Assembly: GCF_040560245.1 (NCBI RefSeq)
Contig: NZ_JAKMWP010000003.1
Strand: one strand, 5' to 3'
Length of the DNA: 64,000 bases
Source: Morganella sibonii
Lineage (GTDB): Bacteria; Pseudomonadota; Gammaproteobacteria; Enterobacterales; Enterobacteriaceae
Shown: piece after piece, positions 8,178 through 17,175 of the stretch
Layout: each line of letters opens with the position of its first letter
How positions within the stretch are numbered: position 1 is the stretch's first letter
Program-made: the position numbers and the translations under genes
Notes under the pieces: model-generated
Database searches by the model: none
Seen by the model: the letters and a program-made list of their open reading frames with translations, nothing else
Told to the model about the DNA's origin: nothing

Positions 8178-8972
8178 TTATTCCCCTTCTTTGCTGAGTG
8201 CGTCGTTGACCGCTTCTATTTTCCGTACTGCATCATTAAGAATATCGGCGATCTGACCGAGCTTGGTTTCATCCAGTTCACTGGTGACCAGTTTATGGCG
8301 CAGCAGTGCCCGTAAATTCCCCAGCGCCTGTTCGATTTCATCGGATAACAGCGAACCGCGGCGGAAGGATTTGGTTTCCTGTAAGCGTTGTGCAATCTGT
8401 TCCAGAACATCAGTGTTCTCTTCCAGATGCATTTTACCTTCCGGTGTCAGGCTGTAGCTTTTACGGCCGTTCCCGGTGTTTTCCGCCACAATCAGCTGCT
8501 GGTCTTCGAGCAGAGTCAGTGTCGGATAAATCACACCCGGACTGGGTGTATAGAGGCCGGAAGTCAGCTGGCCGATGGATTTGATTAATTCATAACCGTG
8601 GCTTGGTTTCTGGTTAAGATTCGCCAGCATCATGATGCGCAGATCACCGTGATCAAGCAGACGACGCAGGCCCTTCCCGCGGCCGCGGTGACGACCGTGT
8701 TCGCGCTCTTCGTGGCAACCGTGTCCGTGATGCTCATGATGATCACCATGACAGCCGTGTTCGTGATGTTCGCCGTGTCCATGGTGGTCCCCATGGCAGC
8801 AATGACCGCGATGTTCACCGTGAGCACGACGTTCGTCGTGACCATGATGCTCGCCGCAGCAACGGTGTCCGTCCTGCCCGTGGTGTTCCCCGTGGCGGCC
8901 GCCATGGCCTCCGTGACGCTGACGCCCTTCCTGTGAATCACAGGCACGATGGCGTAATGCATGAAGAAACAT
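8178..8972 (-). CDS. yqjI: PadR-family metal-responsive regulator, YqjI type
   Basis: 264 residues. The first roughly 100 residues are extremely His-rich (about 30 histidines plus several CC pairs, in units like HGEHHGHG). The following PadR winged-helix domain starts near LLDHGDLRIMMLANLNQKPSHGYELI and includes PSPGVIYPTLTLLEDQQLI. E. coli YqjI has the same architecture and uses its metal-binding tail to sense nickel and iron while repressing the ferric reductase yqjH; no yqjH is next to it here. The N-terminal tail is longer than in E. coli (264 versus about 207 residues in all). AAGGA precedes the ATG. Two palindromic operators flank its promoter. Confidence 0.88.
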   Translation of the reverse strand: MFLHALRHRACDSQEGRQRHGGHGGRHGEHHGQDGHRCCGEHHGHDERRAHGEHRGHCCHGDHHGHGEHHEHGCHGDHHEHHGHGCHEEREHGRHRGRGKGLRRLLDHGDLRIMMLANLNQKPSHGYELIKSIGQLTSGLYTPSPGVIYPTLTLLEDQQLIVAENTGNGRKSYSLTPEGKMHLEENTDVLEQIAQRLQETKSFRRGSLLSDEIEQALGNLRALLRHKLVTSELDETKLGQIADILNDAVRKIEAVNDALSKEGE

Positions 8973-9020
8973 AGTAAATTCCTTTTGTGATATAGAGTGA
9001 TAATCAGCAAAATCAGTTTT

Positions 9021-9031
9021 TAGATATATCT
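9021..9031. promoter_or_regulatory. palindromic operator, downstream copy
   Basis: TAGATATATCT, with the 10-bp palindrome AGATATATCT, lies about 12-22 bases after the predicted transcription start. The same sequence occurs 60 bp away upstream of the -35. Probably bound by the regulator itself. Confidence 0.7.
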
Positions 9032-9049
9032 GTTTTGCCTTCAGGAACT

Positions 9050-9078
9050 ACTATAGTCTTCCGCTATGGAAAGATCAA
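9050..9078 (-). promoter_or_regulatory. sigma-70 promoter of the yqjI-type gene
   Basis: On the minus strand TTGATC (9073-9078) and TATAGT (9050-9055) are separated by exactly 17 bp, giving a start near 9043, 70 bp upstream of the ATG. Confidence 0.7.
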
Positions 9079-9079
9079 A

Positions 9080-9093
9080 TTAGATATATCTAA
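9080..9093. promoter_or_regulatory. palindromic operator, upstream copy
   Basis: TTAGATATATCTAA is a perfect 14-bp palindrome abutting the -35 element. With the copy at 9021-9031 it brackets the promoter at 60-bp spacing (nearly six DNA turns), suitable for cooperative or looped repression. Confidence 0.7.
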
Positions 9094-9116
9094 AATAGCA
9101 CGATTTGTATTTTAAC

Positions 9117-9135
9117 GGGAATGATTATCACTATC
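9117..9135. promoter_or_regulatory. Fur-box-like site
   Basis: GGGAATGATTATCACTATC matches 16 of 19 positions of the GATAATGATTATCATTATC Fur consensus. It lies about 75-90 bp upstream of the main yqjI-type promoter and next to TATACT on the minus strand, so it may control a second, iron-repressed promoter. Confidence 0.65.
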
Positions 9136-9213
9136 AGAGTATAACAGGAAGTAACCTGCACTATCAGCAAATGGTGCGAAACAGACTGACAGTGCAGGTA
9201 TAAAAGAAAAAAA

Positions 9214-10224
9214 TCAGAAGTCCGGATTAATCAGAACAATTTTTCCGGTTAAATCACCGGATTCCATCAGCTGGTGGGCTTTTGCCGCATCTGCAAGGTT
9301 AAACGTATAGTTTACCAGTGGTTTGACTTTTCCCGATCGCAGCAGTGGCCAGACTTTATGGGCAAGATCACGGGCAATGACGGCTTTCTCTTCCGGTGTC
9401 CGCGCCCGCAGTGTTGAGCCGGTATGCAGCAGGCGTTTTACCATCAGCGGCATCAGATTCAGGTTTTGCGGGTTACCGCGCATCAGGCCGATCTGGATAA
9501 TCCGTCCGCCTTTGGCTGCAACCTCATAGTTTTTGCTGACATAATCACCACCGATAAGGTCAACAACCATGTTCACGCCCTGCCCGCCGGTCAGTTCCGG
9601 AATCACCTGCGCAAAATCGTCTTCGCGGTAATTAATAACGTGATCCGCCCCCAGTTGCCGGGCAAGCTCCGCTTTTTCAGCTGTGCCGACAGTGGTGTAT
9701 ACCGTAGCACCAAAGGCTTTTGCCAGCATAATAGCCACACTGCCGATACCGGAGGTGCCGCCGTGGATAAGCACACTCTCTTCACTTTGCAGTTTGCCGG
9801 TCTGGAAGACATTCGCCCATACAGTGAAGAAGTTTTCCGGAATGGCCGCGGCTTCGGTGTAACTCAGGTTTTCCAGCGGCAGTGCGATGCTGTCATGGAC
9901 CAGACAATATTCCGCATACCCTCCGCCCGCAACCAGCGCACAGACTTTATCGCCGACCTGACGGCGTTTGCATTCATCCCCGACCGCCACGACTTCACCT
10001 GCGATTTCCAGTCCCGGAACCGGGGATGCATCCGGCGGCGGCGGATAACTGCCCTGACGCTGGAACACATCAGGCCGGTTGACACCGGCGGCGGCCACTT
10101 TAACCAGCAGGTATTCTCCCTGTACCTTCGGCAACGGCATCTCAATTGCCTGTAATACTTCCGGGCCGCCGGGCCGGGTAATATCAATTGCCATCATCGA
10201 TTCAGGTAATGCATATGACATCAT
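9214..10224 (-). CDS. NAD(P)H-quinone oxidoreductase, zinc-free MDR family
   Basis: 336 residues. The N-terminal GroES-like fold has AAAGVNRPDVFQRQGSYPPPP and the Rossmann domain has the nucleotide motif HGGTSGIGSVAIMLAKAFGA, followed by GADHVINYREDDF. The absence of the structural-zinc cysteine set and the NRPDVFQR block place it with the PIG3-like quinone oxidoreductases, which reduce quinones with NADPH in the cytoplasm. Two ATGs are adjacent at the start; either could be used. Single gene with its own upstream region. Confidence 0.88.
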   Translation of the reverse strand: MMSYALPESMMAIDITRPGGPEVLQAIEMPLPKVQGEYLLVKVAAAGVNRPDVFQRQGSYPPPPDASPVPGLEIAGEVVAVGDECKRRQVGDKVCALVAGGGYAEYCLVHDSIALPLENLSYTEAAAIPENFFTVWANVFQTGKLQSEESVLIHGGTSGIGSVAIMLAKAFGATVYTTVGTAEKAELARQLGADHVINYREDDFAQVIPELTGGQGVNMVVDLIGGDYVSKNYEVAAKGGRIIQIGLMRGNPQNLNLMPLMVKRLLHTGSTLRARTPEEKAVIARDLAHKVWPLLRSGKVKPLVNYTFNLADAAKAHQLMESGDLTGKIVLINPDF

Positions 10225-10684
10225 TACTTTTCCTTAAACAGTCCCGGTTTTGTAATACCTGTCGTTTTATGACGAATCAGGTTCATTACAGTTTCAGCAT
10301 AATGCAGCATATCAAAGATAGCACTGCACGATTATGACGGTGTATTATGTCCGGCACTCTCTTTTTTATATTTTTTATCCGTGCGGAATAATGGTTTTTT
10401 CGTTATTTATTTGTGATTGTTTTTAATGTATCACACTATTTTATAACGCAGGAAGAACGCTTTATTCATATTTCACCTGCCTGTTAACATGCAGATGGCA
10501 GAAAATTGACCTGCGTTCAGGCTCTCTGTTATTTTAAGCCGGATTATTGAGAGTTTAATCAAATAATTCACATTATGACATCACGAAAAAAGCATAATAT
10601 GTCAATATTATGCCCCTGTTTTTAGCCCGGTATGACGATATTTAAACTCAGACCACTTACCACTTTTGGTAGTCTGTGATAAAA
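10225..10684. other. AT-rich intergenic region upstream of fnr
   Basis: About 460 bp between the divergent quinone oxidoreductase and fnr promoters. It must hold both promoters, but I see no gene and no further clear operator. The ogt gene that adjoins fnr in E. coli is absent. Confidence 0.6.
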
Positions 10685-10698
10685 TTGATTCAAATCAA
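10685..10698. promoter_or_regulatory. FNR box upstream of fnr
   Basis: TTGATTCAAATCAA is a perfect TTGAT-N4-ATCAA site 21 bp before the fnr ATG. It fits the known negative autoregulation of fnr. Confidence 0.9.
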
Positions 10699-10719
10699 TA
10701 TTATTTCAAGAGCAAGCCT

Positions 10720-11478
10720 ATGATCCCGGAAAAACGTGTAGTACGTAGAATTCAATCAGGTGGCTGCGCGATCCACTGCCAGGATTGCAGCATCAGCCAG
10801 CTTTGCATCCCGTTCACGCTGAATGAGCATGAGCTGGATCAGCTCGACAATATTATCGAGCGCAAAAAGCCGATCCAGAAAGGTCAGGCACTGTTTAAAG
10901 CCGGAGATGAGCTGAAATCACTGTATGCAATCCGCTCCGGGACCATCAAAAGCTATACTATCACCGAAGAAGGTGATGAACAGATCACCGGCTTCCATCT
11001 TGCCGGCGACCTGGTCGGTTTTGATGCCATTATCAATACCGAGCATCCGAGTTTTGCTCAGGCACTGGAAACATCCATGGTCTGCGAGATTCCGTATGAA
11101 ACTCTGGATGACCTGTCCGGTAAAATGCCGAACCTGCGTCAGCAGATGATGCGTCTGATGAGCGGCGAAATCAAAGGCGACCAGGAAATGATCCTGCTGC
11201 TGTCCAAAAAGAATGCGGAAGAGCGTCTGGCGGCCTTTATTTATAACCTGTCACGCCGTTTTGCTCAGCGCGGTTTCTCCCCGCGTGAATTCCGCCTGAC
11301 GATGACCCGTGGTGATATCGGTAACTATCTGGGTCTGACCGTTGAAACCATCAGCCGTCTGCTGGGTCGTTTCCAGAAGAGCGGAATGCTGGCAGTAAAA
11401 GGTAAATATATCACCATCGAAGATATGGAACAGCTGGCTGCACTGGCCGGTAAAGTACCTGCATTGCCGCAGGATTAG
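10720..11478 (+). CDS. fnr: oxygen-responsive regulator FNR
   Basis: 252 residues from the ATG at 10720; an upstream in-frame start at 10666 would include the FNR box and is rejected. The cluster ligands C20, C23, C29 and C122 sit at the same numbers as in E. coli FNR (CQDCSISQLC and MVCEIP). The cNMP-type beta roll is followed by a helix-turn-helix (RGDIGNYLGLTVETISRLLGRFQKSG). It binds a [4Fe-4S] cluster under anaerobiosis and controls respiratory genes. It is followed by uspE on the same strand after about 140 bp, as in related genomes. Confidence 0.97.
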   Translation: MIPEKRVVRRIQSGGCAIHCQDCSISQLCIPFTLNEHELDQLDNIIERKKPIQKGQALFKAGDELKSLYAIRSGTIKSYTITEEGDEQITGFHLAGDLVGFDAIINTEHPSFAQALETSMVCEIPYETLDDLSGKMPNLRQQMMRLMSGEIKGDQEMILLLSKKNAEERLAAFIYNLSRRFAQRGFSPREFRLTMTRGDIGNYLGLTVETISRLLGRFQKSGMLAVKGKYITIEDMEQLAALAGKVPALPQD

Positions 11479-11517
11479 TAATCTCTCTCCCGGCAACATT
11501 TTTGGCTGCCGTAAAAC

Positions 11518-11547
11518 GCATCAGACCGGTTTATTTCGGTCTGGTGC
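11518..11547 (+). terminator. stem-loop after fnr
   Basis: An 11-bp stem (GCATCAGACCG / CGGTCTGGTGC, one G-T pair) with an 8-nt loop lies 40 bp after the fnr stop. The following bases are only weakly T-rich, so termination efficiency is uncertain. Confidence 0.5.
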
Positions 11548-11621
11548 GAATATTTCCTACATTCCTGCTCCTGTTTGGTTTATCTTTATAGATACGTATC
11601 CAGCCCCGCGAGGAGAGATGA

Positions 11622-12569
11622 ATGTCTGAATATCAGAACCTCTTAGTTGCAATAGACCCCAATCAGGATGATCAGCCGGCATTACGGCGTGCGGTATATA
11701 TCGTGCAACGCAATGGCGGACGCATCAAAGCTTTCTTACCTATCTATGATCTGTCATACGATATGACTACCCTGTTGTCCCCCGAAGAGCGGGATGCAAT
11801 GCGTAAAGGGGTAATTGCCCAGCGTTGCGCGTGGATCAAACAGCAGGCGCGTTACTATCTGGAAGCCGGTATCGATATCGAAGTGAAAGTGGTATGGCAT
11901 AACCGGCCTTATGAGGCGATTATCAGGGAAGTTGTCAGCGGTGGTCATGATTTGCTGCTGAAAATGGCACACCAGAACGATAAGTTTGAATCGCTGATTT
12001 TCACCCCGCTGGACTGGCAGCTTTTGCGTAAGTGTCCGTGTCCTGTCTGGATGGTTAAAGATAAAGTCTGGCCGGAACAGGGTTCTGTTGTGGTCGGTGT
12101 CAATCTGTCCAATGAAGAATCGTACCATGATGCACTGAATCTCAAACTGGTCTCGCTGACACAGGATCTCGCGAAACGGATTGTAAAAGACCCTGCAATT
12201 CATCTGGTCAGTGCTTATCCGGTGGCACCGATTAATATCGCTATCGAATTACCGGATTTTGACCCGAATACTTACAACAACGCGCTGCGCGGTCAGCATC
12301 TTATCGCGATGAAAGAGCTGCGCCAGCAATTCTCCGTCGGCGAAGAGTACACTCATGTTTATGAGGGATTACCGGAGAAAGTGATCCCGGAAGTGTGCGG
12401 TGAGCTGAATGCCGGGGTGGTGGTGCTGGGAATTATCGGCCGGACCGGTATTTCAGCTGCATTCCTCGGTAATACGGCTGAACATGTGATTGACCATCTG
12501 AAGTGTGATTTGCTGGCCATAAAACCAGACGGTTTTGTTTGTCCGATAGATACCAGTGATGATGATTAA
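11622..12569 (+). CDS. uspE: universal stress protein E (tandem Usp domains)
   Basis: 315 residues made of two Usp domains. The first begins YQNLLVAIDPNQDDQPALRRA and the second begins near GSVVVGVNLSNEESYHDALN, ending with the glycine-rich nucleotide-loop region VVVLGIIGRTGISAAFLGNTAE. UspE-type proteins are cytoplasmic stress factors linked to oxidative stress, iron and motility. Gene order after fnr matches enterobacteria. GAGGAGAG is the ribosome-binding site. Confidence 0.95.
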   Translation: MSEYQNLLVAIDPNQDDQPALRRAVYIVQRNGGRIKAFLPIYDLSYDMTTLLSPEERDAMRKGVIAQRCAWIKQQARYYLEAGIDIEVKVVWHNRPYEAIIREVVSGGHDLLLKMAHQNDKFESLIFTPLDWQLLRKCPCPVWMVKDKVWPEQGSVVVGVNLSNEESYHDALNLKLVSLTQDLAKRIVKDPAIHLVSAYPVAPINIAIELPDFDPNTYNNALRGQHLIAMKELRQQFSVGEEYTHVYEGLPEKVIPEVCGELNAGVVVLGIIGRTGISAAFLGNTAEHVIDHLKCDLLAIKPDGFVCPIDTSDDD

Positions 12570-12590
12570 TAACAGATTAAATTATGCATA

Positions 12591-12620
12591 AAAAAGGCGG
12601 GAAATAATTCCCGCCTTTTT
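12591..12620. terminator. bidirectional terminator between uspE and pntB
   Basis: AAAAAGGCGGGAA / TTCCCGCCTTTTT form a 13-bp stem with a 4-nt loop. A- and T-runs on both flanks let it work for convergent uspE and pntB transcripts. Confidence 0.9.
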
Positions 12621-12634
12621 CATTTTATCCCGGA

Positions 12635-14032
12635 TTACAGTGCGCGCAGAATAGCGTCACAGCTGGCTTTGGCATCGCCAAACAGCATCTGGGTGTTTTC
12701 TTTGAAGAACAGCGGGTTCTGAACCCCGGCGTAACCGGTATTCATTGAACGTTTGAAGACAATCACGTTCTGCGCTTTCCACACTTCCAGAACCGGCATC
12801 CCGGCAATCGGGCTGTTCGGATCTTCCAGTGCTGCCGGGTTAACGGTGTCGTTCGCGCCAATCACCAGTACCACGTCAGTGTCTTTGAAATCATCGTTGA
12901 TTTCGTCCATTTCCAGCACGATATCGTAAGGTACTTTTGCTTCAGCCAGCAGGACGTTCATGTGCCCCGGCAGACGGCCGGCAACCGGATGGATACCGAA
13001 ACGCACTTCAATACCTTTATCACGCAGTTTCTGGGTGATGTCGTGAACCGGATACTGAGCCTGGGCTACCGCCATACCATACCCCGGGGTGATGATGACA
13101 GAACTTGCGCCTTTCAGCATTTCCGCCACATCTTCCGCGCTGATTTCACGGTGCTCGCCCTGCTCTTCATCACCGGATGAAACAGTACCGTCAGTACCGA
13201 AACCACCGGCAATGACGCTGACAAAGGAGCGGTTCATCGCCTTACACATAATGTAAGACAGGATCGCACCGGAAGAACCGACCAGCGCACCAGTAACAAT
13301 CAGCAGGTCGTTGCTGAGCATAAAGCCCGCCGCCGCCGCTGCCCAGCCGGAATACGAGTTCAGCATAGAAACCACAACCGGCATATCCGCACCGCCGATA
13401 GACGCCACGAGGTGCCAGCCGAAAGCCAGTGCAATCACCGTCATCAGGATCAGCGTGAAGACCTGTAAACCGGTATTGTCAGTTTTGACAAAGGTCCATA
13501 ACAGCAGGAAAGAAACAACCAGTGCCGCCAGGTTCAGTTTGTGGCGGTTAGGCAGCATCAGCGGTTTTGAGGATAATTTTCCGCATAATTTGCCGTAAGC
13601 AACGATAGAACCGGTGAAGGTCACCGCACCGATAAAGATGCCGAGGAACACTTCGGTCAGGTGAATGTTATTCATCACCGCAGAGGTCAGCGCCTGGTTG
13701 TGATCCATGTAGCTGTTGAAACCGACCAGTACCGCCGCCAGGCCCACAAAGCTGTGCAGGATAGCAACCAGTTCCGGCATTTCGGTCATTTCGACTTTAC
13801 GTGCCAGACGAATACCAATCACAGCACCAATCACCATGGCAACAATAATCCAGCCGATATTGGCAGAATACGGCCCGAAGATAGTGGCAACCAGCGCGAT
13901 AGCCATACCGGTAATACCCAGCAGGTTACCCCGTTGTGAGGTTTCATGGCGGGATAACCCGGCCAGACTGAAAATAAATAAGATTGCGGCAACAATATAT
14001 GCCGCTGTAACGACTCCGCCTGACATATTCAT
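12635..14032 (-). CDS. pntB: NAD(P) transhydrogenase subunit beta
   Basis: 465 residues. The N-terminal half is a multi-helix membrane domain; the C-terminal domain III binds NADP(H) with the conserved PGYGMAVAQAQYPV block followed by VRFGIHPVAGRLPGHMNVLLAEA. With PntA it couples hydride transfer between NADH and NADP to proton movement across the inner membrane. Its ATG overlaps the pntA stop by one base, so translation is coupled. Confidence 0.97.
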   Translation of the reverse strand: MNMSGGVVTAAYIVAAILFIFSLAGLSRHETSQRGNLLGITGMAIALVATIFGPYSANIGWIIVAMVIGAVIGIRLARKVEMTEMPELVAILHSFVGLAAVLVGFNSYMDHNQALTSAVMNNIHLTEVFLGIFIGAVTFTGSIVAYGKLCGKLSSKPLMLPNRHKLNLAALVVSFLLLWTFVKTDNTGLQVFTLILMTVIALAFGWHLVASIGGADMPVVVSMLNSYSGWAAAAAGFMLSNDLLIVTGALVGSSGAILSYIMCKAMNRSFVSVIAGGFGTDGTVSSGDEEQGEHREISAEDVAEMLKGASSVIITPGYGMAVAQAQYPVHDITQKLRDKGIEVRFGIHPVAGRLPGHMNVLLAEAKVPYDIVLEMDEINDDFKDTDVVLVIGANDTVNPAALEDPNSPIAGMPVLEVWKAQNVIVFKRSMNTGYAGVQNPLFFKENTQMLFGDAKASCDAILRAL

Positions 14033-15561
14033 TACCCCTTACGAAACATTTTAAGCATACGCTGTGTGACGGTGAATCCGCCGAAAATATTGATACTGGC
14101 GATCAGTACCGCAATAAAGGAGAAGAATGTCACCCAGCCGCCGCTGCCGATTTGCAGCAGTGCGCCGACAACGATGATCCCCGAAATTGCGTTGGTCACC
14201 GCCATCAGCGGGGTATGCAGCGCATGGCTGACATTCCAGACCACGTAATAGCCGACCACACAGGAGAGTGCAAACACAGTAAAGTGGGACAGGAACTCCG
14301 GCGGAGCCACATTCGCCAGCCAGGAAAACAGGATAAACGCCAGTGCCATCAGGCCGTATTTCAGCCATGGTGACATCGGTTTTTCCGGTTTTTTCTCTGC
14401 TTTGACAGCGGCCGGTTTTGCCTGCGGCTGTGCAGATACCTGAATCGGCGGTGCAGGCCAGGTGATTTCACCGGCTTTCACTACTGTCAGACCACGGATC
14501 ACCACATCATCAAAATCGATATTAATCTGACCGTCTTTCTCTTTACACATCAGCTTCATCAGGTTCACCAGGTTGGTGCCGTAAAGCTGGGATGATTGTG
14601 TGGCAAGACGTGCCGCCAGGTCAGTATAACCGATGATTTTGACACCGTTTTCGGTGGTGTGGATTTCTCCCGGCACAGTCAGTTCGCAGTTACCGCCGTT
14701 CTGAGCCGCCAGGTCAACAATCACGCTGCCTGATTTCATCGACTCAACCATTTCTCTGGTGATGAGTTTTGGTGCCGGTCTGCCCGGAATCAGTGCGGTG
14801 GTGACAATAATATCCACCTCTCTGGCCTGATCCGCGAACAGTGCCATCTCTGCCTTAATAAAGGCCTCAGACATGACTTTCGCATAGCCGTCACCGCTGC
14901 CGGCATTTTCTTCGAAATCGAGTTCGAGGAATTCGGCACCCATACTTTTCACCTGCTCTTTAACTTCAGGGCGGGTATCAAAGGCACGGACAACTGCGCC
15001 CAGGCTGCCTGCCGCACCGATTGCGGCCAGACCGGCAACACCGGCACCGATAACCAGCACTTTGGCCGGCGGTACTTTACCGGCGGCAGTGATCTGTCCG
15101 GTAAAGAAACGGCCGAAGGCATTGGCGGCTTCCACAATCGCACGGTAACCGGCGATGTTGGCCATAGAACTGAGTGCATCCAGCGACTGGGCGCGGGAGA
15201 TACGCGGCACCGAATCCATCGCAAAGACGTTAATCCCCTGCGCGGCCAGTTTTTCCATCAGCTGCGGGTTCTGGGCAGGCCAGATAAAGCTGACCAGAGA
15301 ACTGCCCGCCTTCATCAGCGGAATTTCATCATCCTGAGGGGCGTTCACTTTAAAAATAAGGTCAGATTGCCAGGCTTCCTGTGTGCTGACAATATCAGCA
15401 CCGGCTTCGTGGTAAGCGTTGTCATCAAAACTGGCAAGATGACCGGCTCCTGTTTCAACAGCCACATCAAATCCGAGTTTTTTCAGTTGTATTACTGTTG
15501 CCGGCGTGGCGGCGACCCGGGTTTCACCAGACTGTCGCTCTTTTGGTACACCAATACGCAT
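14032..15561 (-). CDS. pntA: NAD(P) transhydrogenase subunit alpha
   Basis: 509 residues. The N-terminal soluble domain I has the alanine dehydrogenase-like start MRIGVPKERQSGETRVAATP and the NAD motif VIGAGVAGLAAIGAAGSLGA near residue 170. An Ala/Pro/Lys linker leads to C-terminal membrane helices (SPWLKYGLMALAFILFSWLA onward). First gene of the pntAB operon; the roughly 390-bp upstream region carries its promoter and that of the divergent ydgH. Confidence 0.97.
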   Translation of the reverse strand: MRIGVPKERQSGETRVAATPATVIQLKKLGFDVAVETGAGHLASFDDNAYHEAGADIVSTQEAWQSDLIFKVNAPQDDEIPLMKAGSSLVSFIWPAQNPQLMEKLAAQGINVFAMDSVPRISRAQSLDALSSMANIAGYRAIVEAANAFGRFFTGQITAAGKVPPAKVLVIGAGVAGLAAIGAAGSLGAVVRAFDTRPEVKEQVKSMGAEFLELDFEENAGSGDGYAKVMSEAFIKAEMALFADQAREVDIIVTTALIPGRPAPKLITREMVESMKSGSVIVDLAAQNGGNCELTVPGEIHTTENGVKIIGYTDLAARLATQSSQLYGTNLVNLMKLMCKEKDGQINIDFDDVVIRGLTVVKAGEITWPAPPIQVSAQPQAKPAAVKAEKKPEKPMSPWLKYGLMALAFILFSWLANVAPPEFLSHFTVFALSCVVGYYVVWNVSHALHTPLMAVTNAISGIIVVGALLQIGSGGWVTFFSFIAVLIASINIFGGFTVTQRMLKMFRKG

Positions 15562-15953
15562 AATGTTCCCTTATATAAGCTCAAGTGTTTTACGGATGAT
15601 TGGTCAGACATGTGCGTAAAAAAACAACCATTTGCACAAATTCAGATCAAAAGCACCCTTTTATCCGATATGTCCTAATAAGCTACTGAAAAATGTGATA
15701 TCGATCCATCTAATTTGTTTGCCGGATGAAATTAAAACGGCATTTATCCGACCGGAAAAATTTTTTGCCGATAAATGACTATGATTGCATAAATTTATGG
15801 TAAAAATAGCTGTATGATTAACAGTCGTTAGATTGCACGATAAATTAAAGCGACAACAAGCACAAATACATGTCATAATTGTGCGGCCAGGATATAAAAT
15901 TTACAGGTTCAGCACGTTATGAATATTAATTGCGCAAGGCGGAAGGATTTTGT
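15562..15953. other. divergent promoter region of pntAB and ydgH
   Basis: About 390 bp, AT-rich, holding both promoters. I could not identify a specific operator with confidence, and no gene is visible. Confidence 0.6.
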
Positions 15954-16910
15954 ATGAAGCTGAAAACAACGGTCATCGCATCTGCGATGTTTTTTTCATT
16001 TACCAGTCTGCTCCCCGCTCAGGCGGCACAGGAATTAACACCGGAACAGGCCGCTCAGTACCAGCCTTTCGAGCGGATTGCAGTTACAGGGCGTTTTAAT
16101 GCTATTTATGAAGCCGCAGCTGCCGTTTCGCGTAAAGCAGACAAAATGGGTGCCGATGCTTTCTATATCCAGAGCCTCGATGATCTGAACAACAACGGTA
16201 ATATGCGTGTTGTTGCAGATGTTTACCACCGCGATGCACCACCGGCCGAGAAAAAAGGCTACCGTCAGTTCCGTGGTGTTAATGAATTACCTGAAAAAGA
16301 CGCGGTTGGTCTTCAGCCATTTGATACCGTGACTGTCAGCGGCTTTTTTGCCAACAGTCCTGACCTGAACGATGCTATCGCCAAAGAAGCAGTAAAAAAA
16401 GGTGCCGCTTCTTTCTTTATCGTCCGTAATATTTTCACCAACGATGGCGGAAACCAGCTGGTCACAGCATATGTCTATAAAGCCGATGCACCAAAACGTG
16501 TATTGCAGACAGAAGAAGCGCTGATTCCTGCGGATTCTGATGCCGGTCGTGCAGCACTGGCTGCCGGCGGCGAAGCAGCCAAACAGGTTGAAATCCCGGG
16601 CGTGGCCTCTTCCACTGATACCGCCGGTAATAATGTCGGTCGTTTCTTTGAAACCCAGTCTTCCCGCAGCGGCCGTTATACCGTCACTCTGCCGGACGGC
16701 ACTCAGGTTCAGGAACTGAACAAAGCATCAGCCGCGGTAATGGCACCGTTTGACAGTGTCACCTTCACCGGTTACTACACCACGTCACCGGAAGTCTCCT
16801 ACCAGGTTGCCAAGCGTGCAGCCGCCAAAGGGGCAAAATATTACCACATTACCCGCCAGTGGCAGTCCAGCGGCGGTAACGTAACTATCAGCGCCGACTT
16901 ATACAAATAA
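15954..16910 (+). CDS. ydgH: periplasmic YdgH/BhsA/McbA-like (DUF1471) protein
   Basis: 318 residues from the ATG at 15954, preceded by GGAAGGA; the longer frame from 15930 would spoil the signal peptide. MKLKTTVIASAMFFSFTSLLPAQA is a signal peptide with AQA cleavage. Three YdgH/BhsA-type repeats follow, starting around FERIAVTGRFNAIYEA, FDTVTVSGFFANSPDLNDA and FDSVTFTGYYTTSPEVSYQ. This matches the three-domain enterobacterial YdgH, a periplasmic protein of uncertain role in envelope stress. Neighbours pntAB and arcD are as in E. coli. Confidence 0.94.
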   Translation: MKLKTTVIASAMFFSFTSLLPAQAAQELTPEQAAQYQPFERIAVTGRFNAIYEAAAAVSRKADKMGADAFYIQSLDDLNNNGNMRVVADVYHRDAPPAEKKGYRQFRGVNELPEKDAVGLQPFDTVTVSGFFANSPDLNDAIAKEAVKKGAASFFIVRNIFTNDGGNQLVTAYVYKADAPKRVLQTEEALIPADSDAGRAALAAGGEAAKQVEIPGVASSTDTAGNNVGRFFETQSSRSGRYTVTLPDGTQVQELNKASAAVMAPFDSVTFTGYYTTSPEVSYQVAKRAAAKGAKYYHITRQWQSSGGNVTISADLYK

Positions 16911-16932
16911 TCACAGCCTGACGGTTCACCGG

Positions 16933-16962
16933 AAAAAAGCGTATCTCTGATACGCTTTTTTT
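16933..16962 (+). terminator. ydgH terminator
   Basis: AAAGCGTATC / GATACGCTTT with a TCT loop and a long T-run. Confidence 0.9.
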
Positions 16963-17029
16963 ATAGCTTCAGCCTGAGGTATTAACACTTTCACTACATT
17001 CCTCTGCCGTCGTTCTGATATATAGCAAA

Positions 17030-17075
17030 TATGCATAATATAATGCAATTAATGCATGATTAAACATTGCATATC
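17030..17075. promoter_or_regulatory. repeated ATGCAT / TTGCAT motifs upstream of arcD
   Basis: Four ATGCA-type motifs occur within 46 bp (17031, 17042, 17052 and the inverted TTGCAT at 17067), about 100-145 bp before the arcD start. The arrangement recalls paired ArgR boxes, but the half-site spacing does not fit the 18-bp ARG-box consensus well. Candidate operator only. Confidence 0.4.
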
Positions 17076-17175
17076 CCGCCGACTCTCCGTACAATCAGCG
17101 CCAATTTTTGCGTATTCAGTCAGATTGACTGCATGAATAACCTGCTTAACGCATCAGATTTACCGGGAAGGTCTT

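Noticed and set aside
8598..8936. 112-codon hydrophobic plus-strand frame that looks like a membrane protein
   Set aside because: It is the exact antisense of the His-rich tail of the yqjI-type gene; His/Gly codons read backwards give Val/Met/Thr/Ala runs.
8630..9010. 126-codon minus-strand frame overlapping the yqjI-type gene
   Set aside because: Shifted reading of the same repetitive His codons; it runs over the promoter and operator region and has no ribosome-binding site.
9021..9093. Short CRISPR-like repeat pair (TAGATATATCT twice, 60 bp apart)
   Set aside because: Only two copies, palindromic, flanking a promoter: these are operators, not CRISPR.
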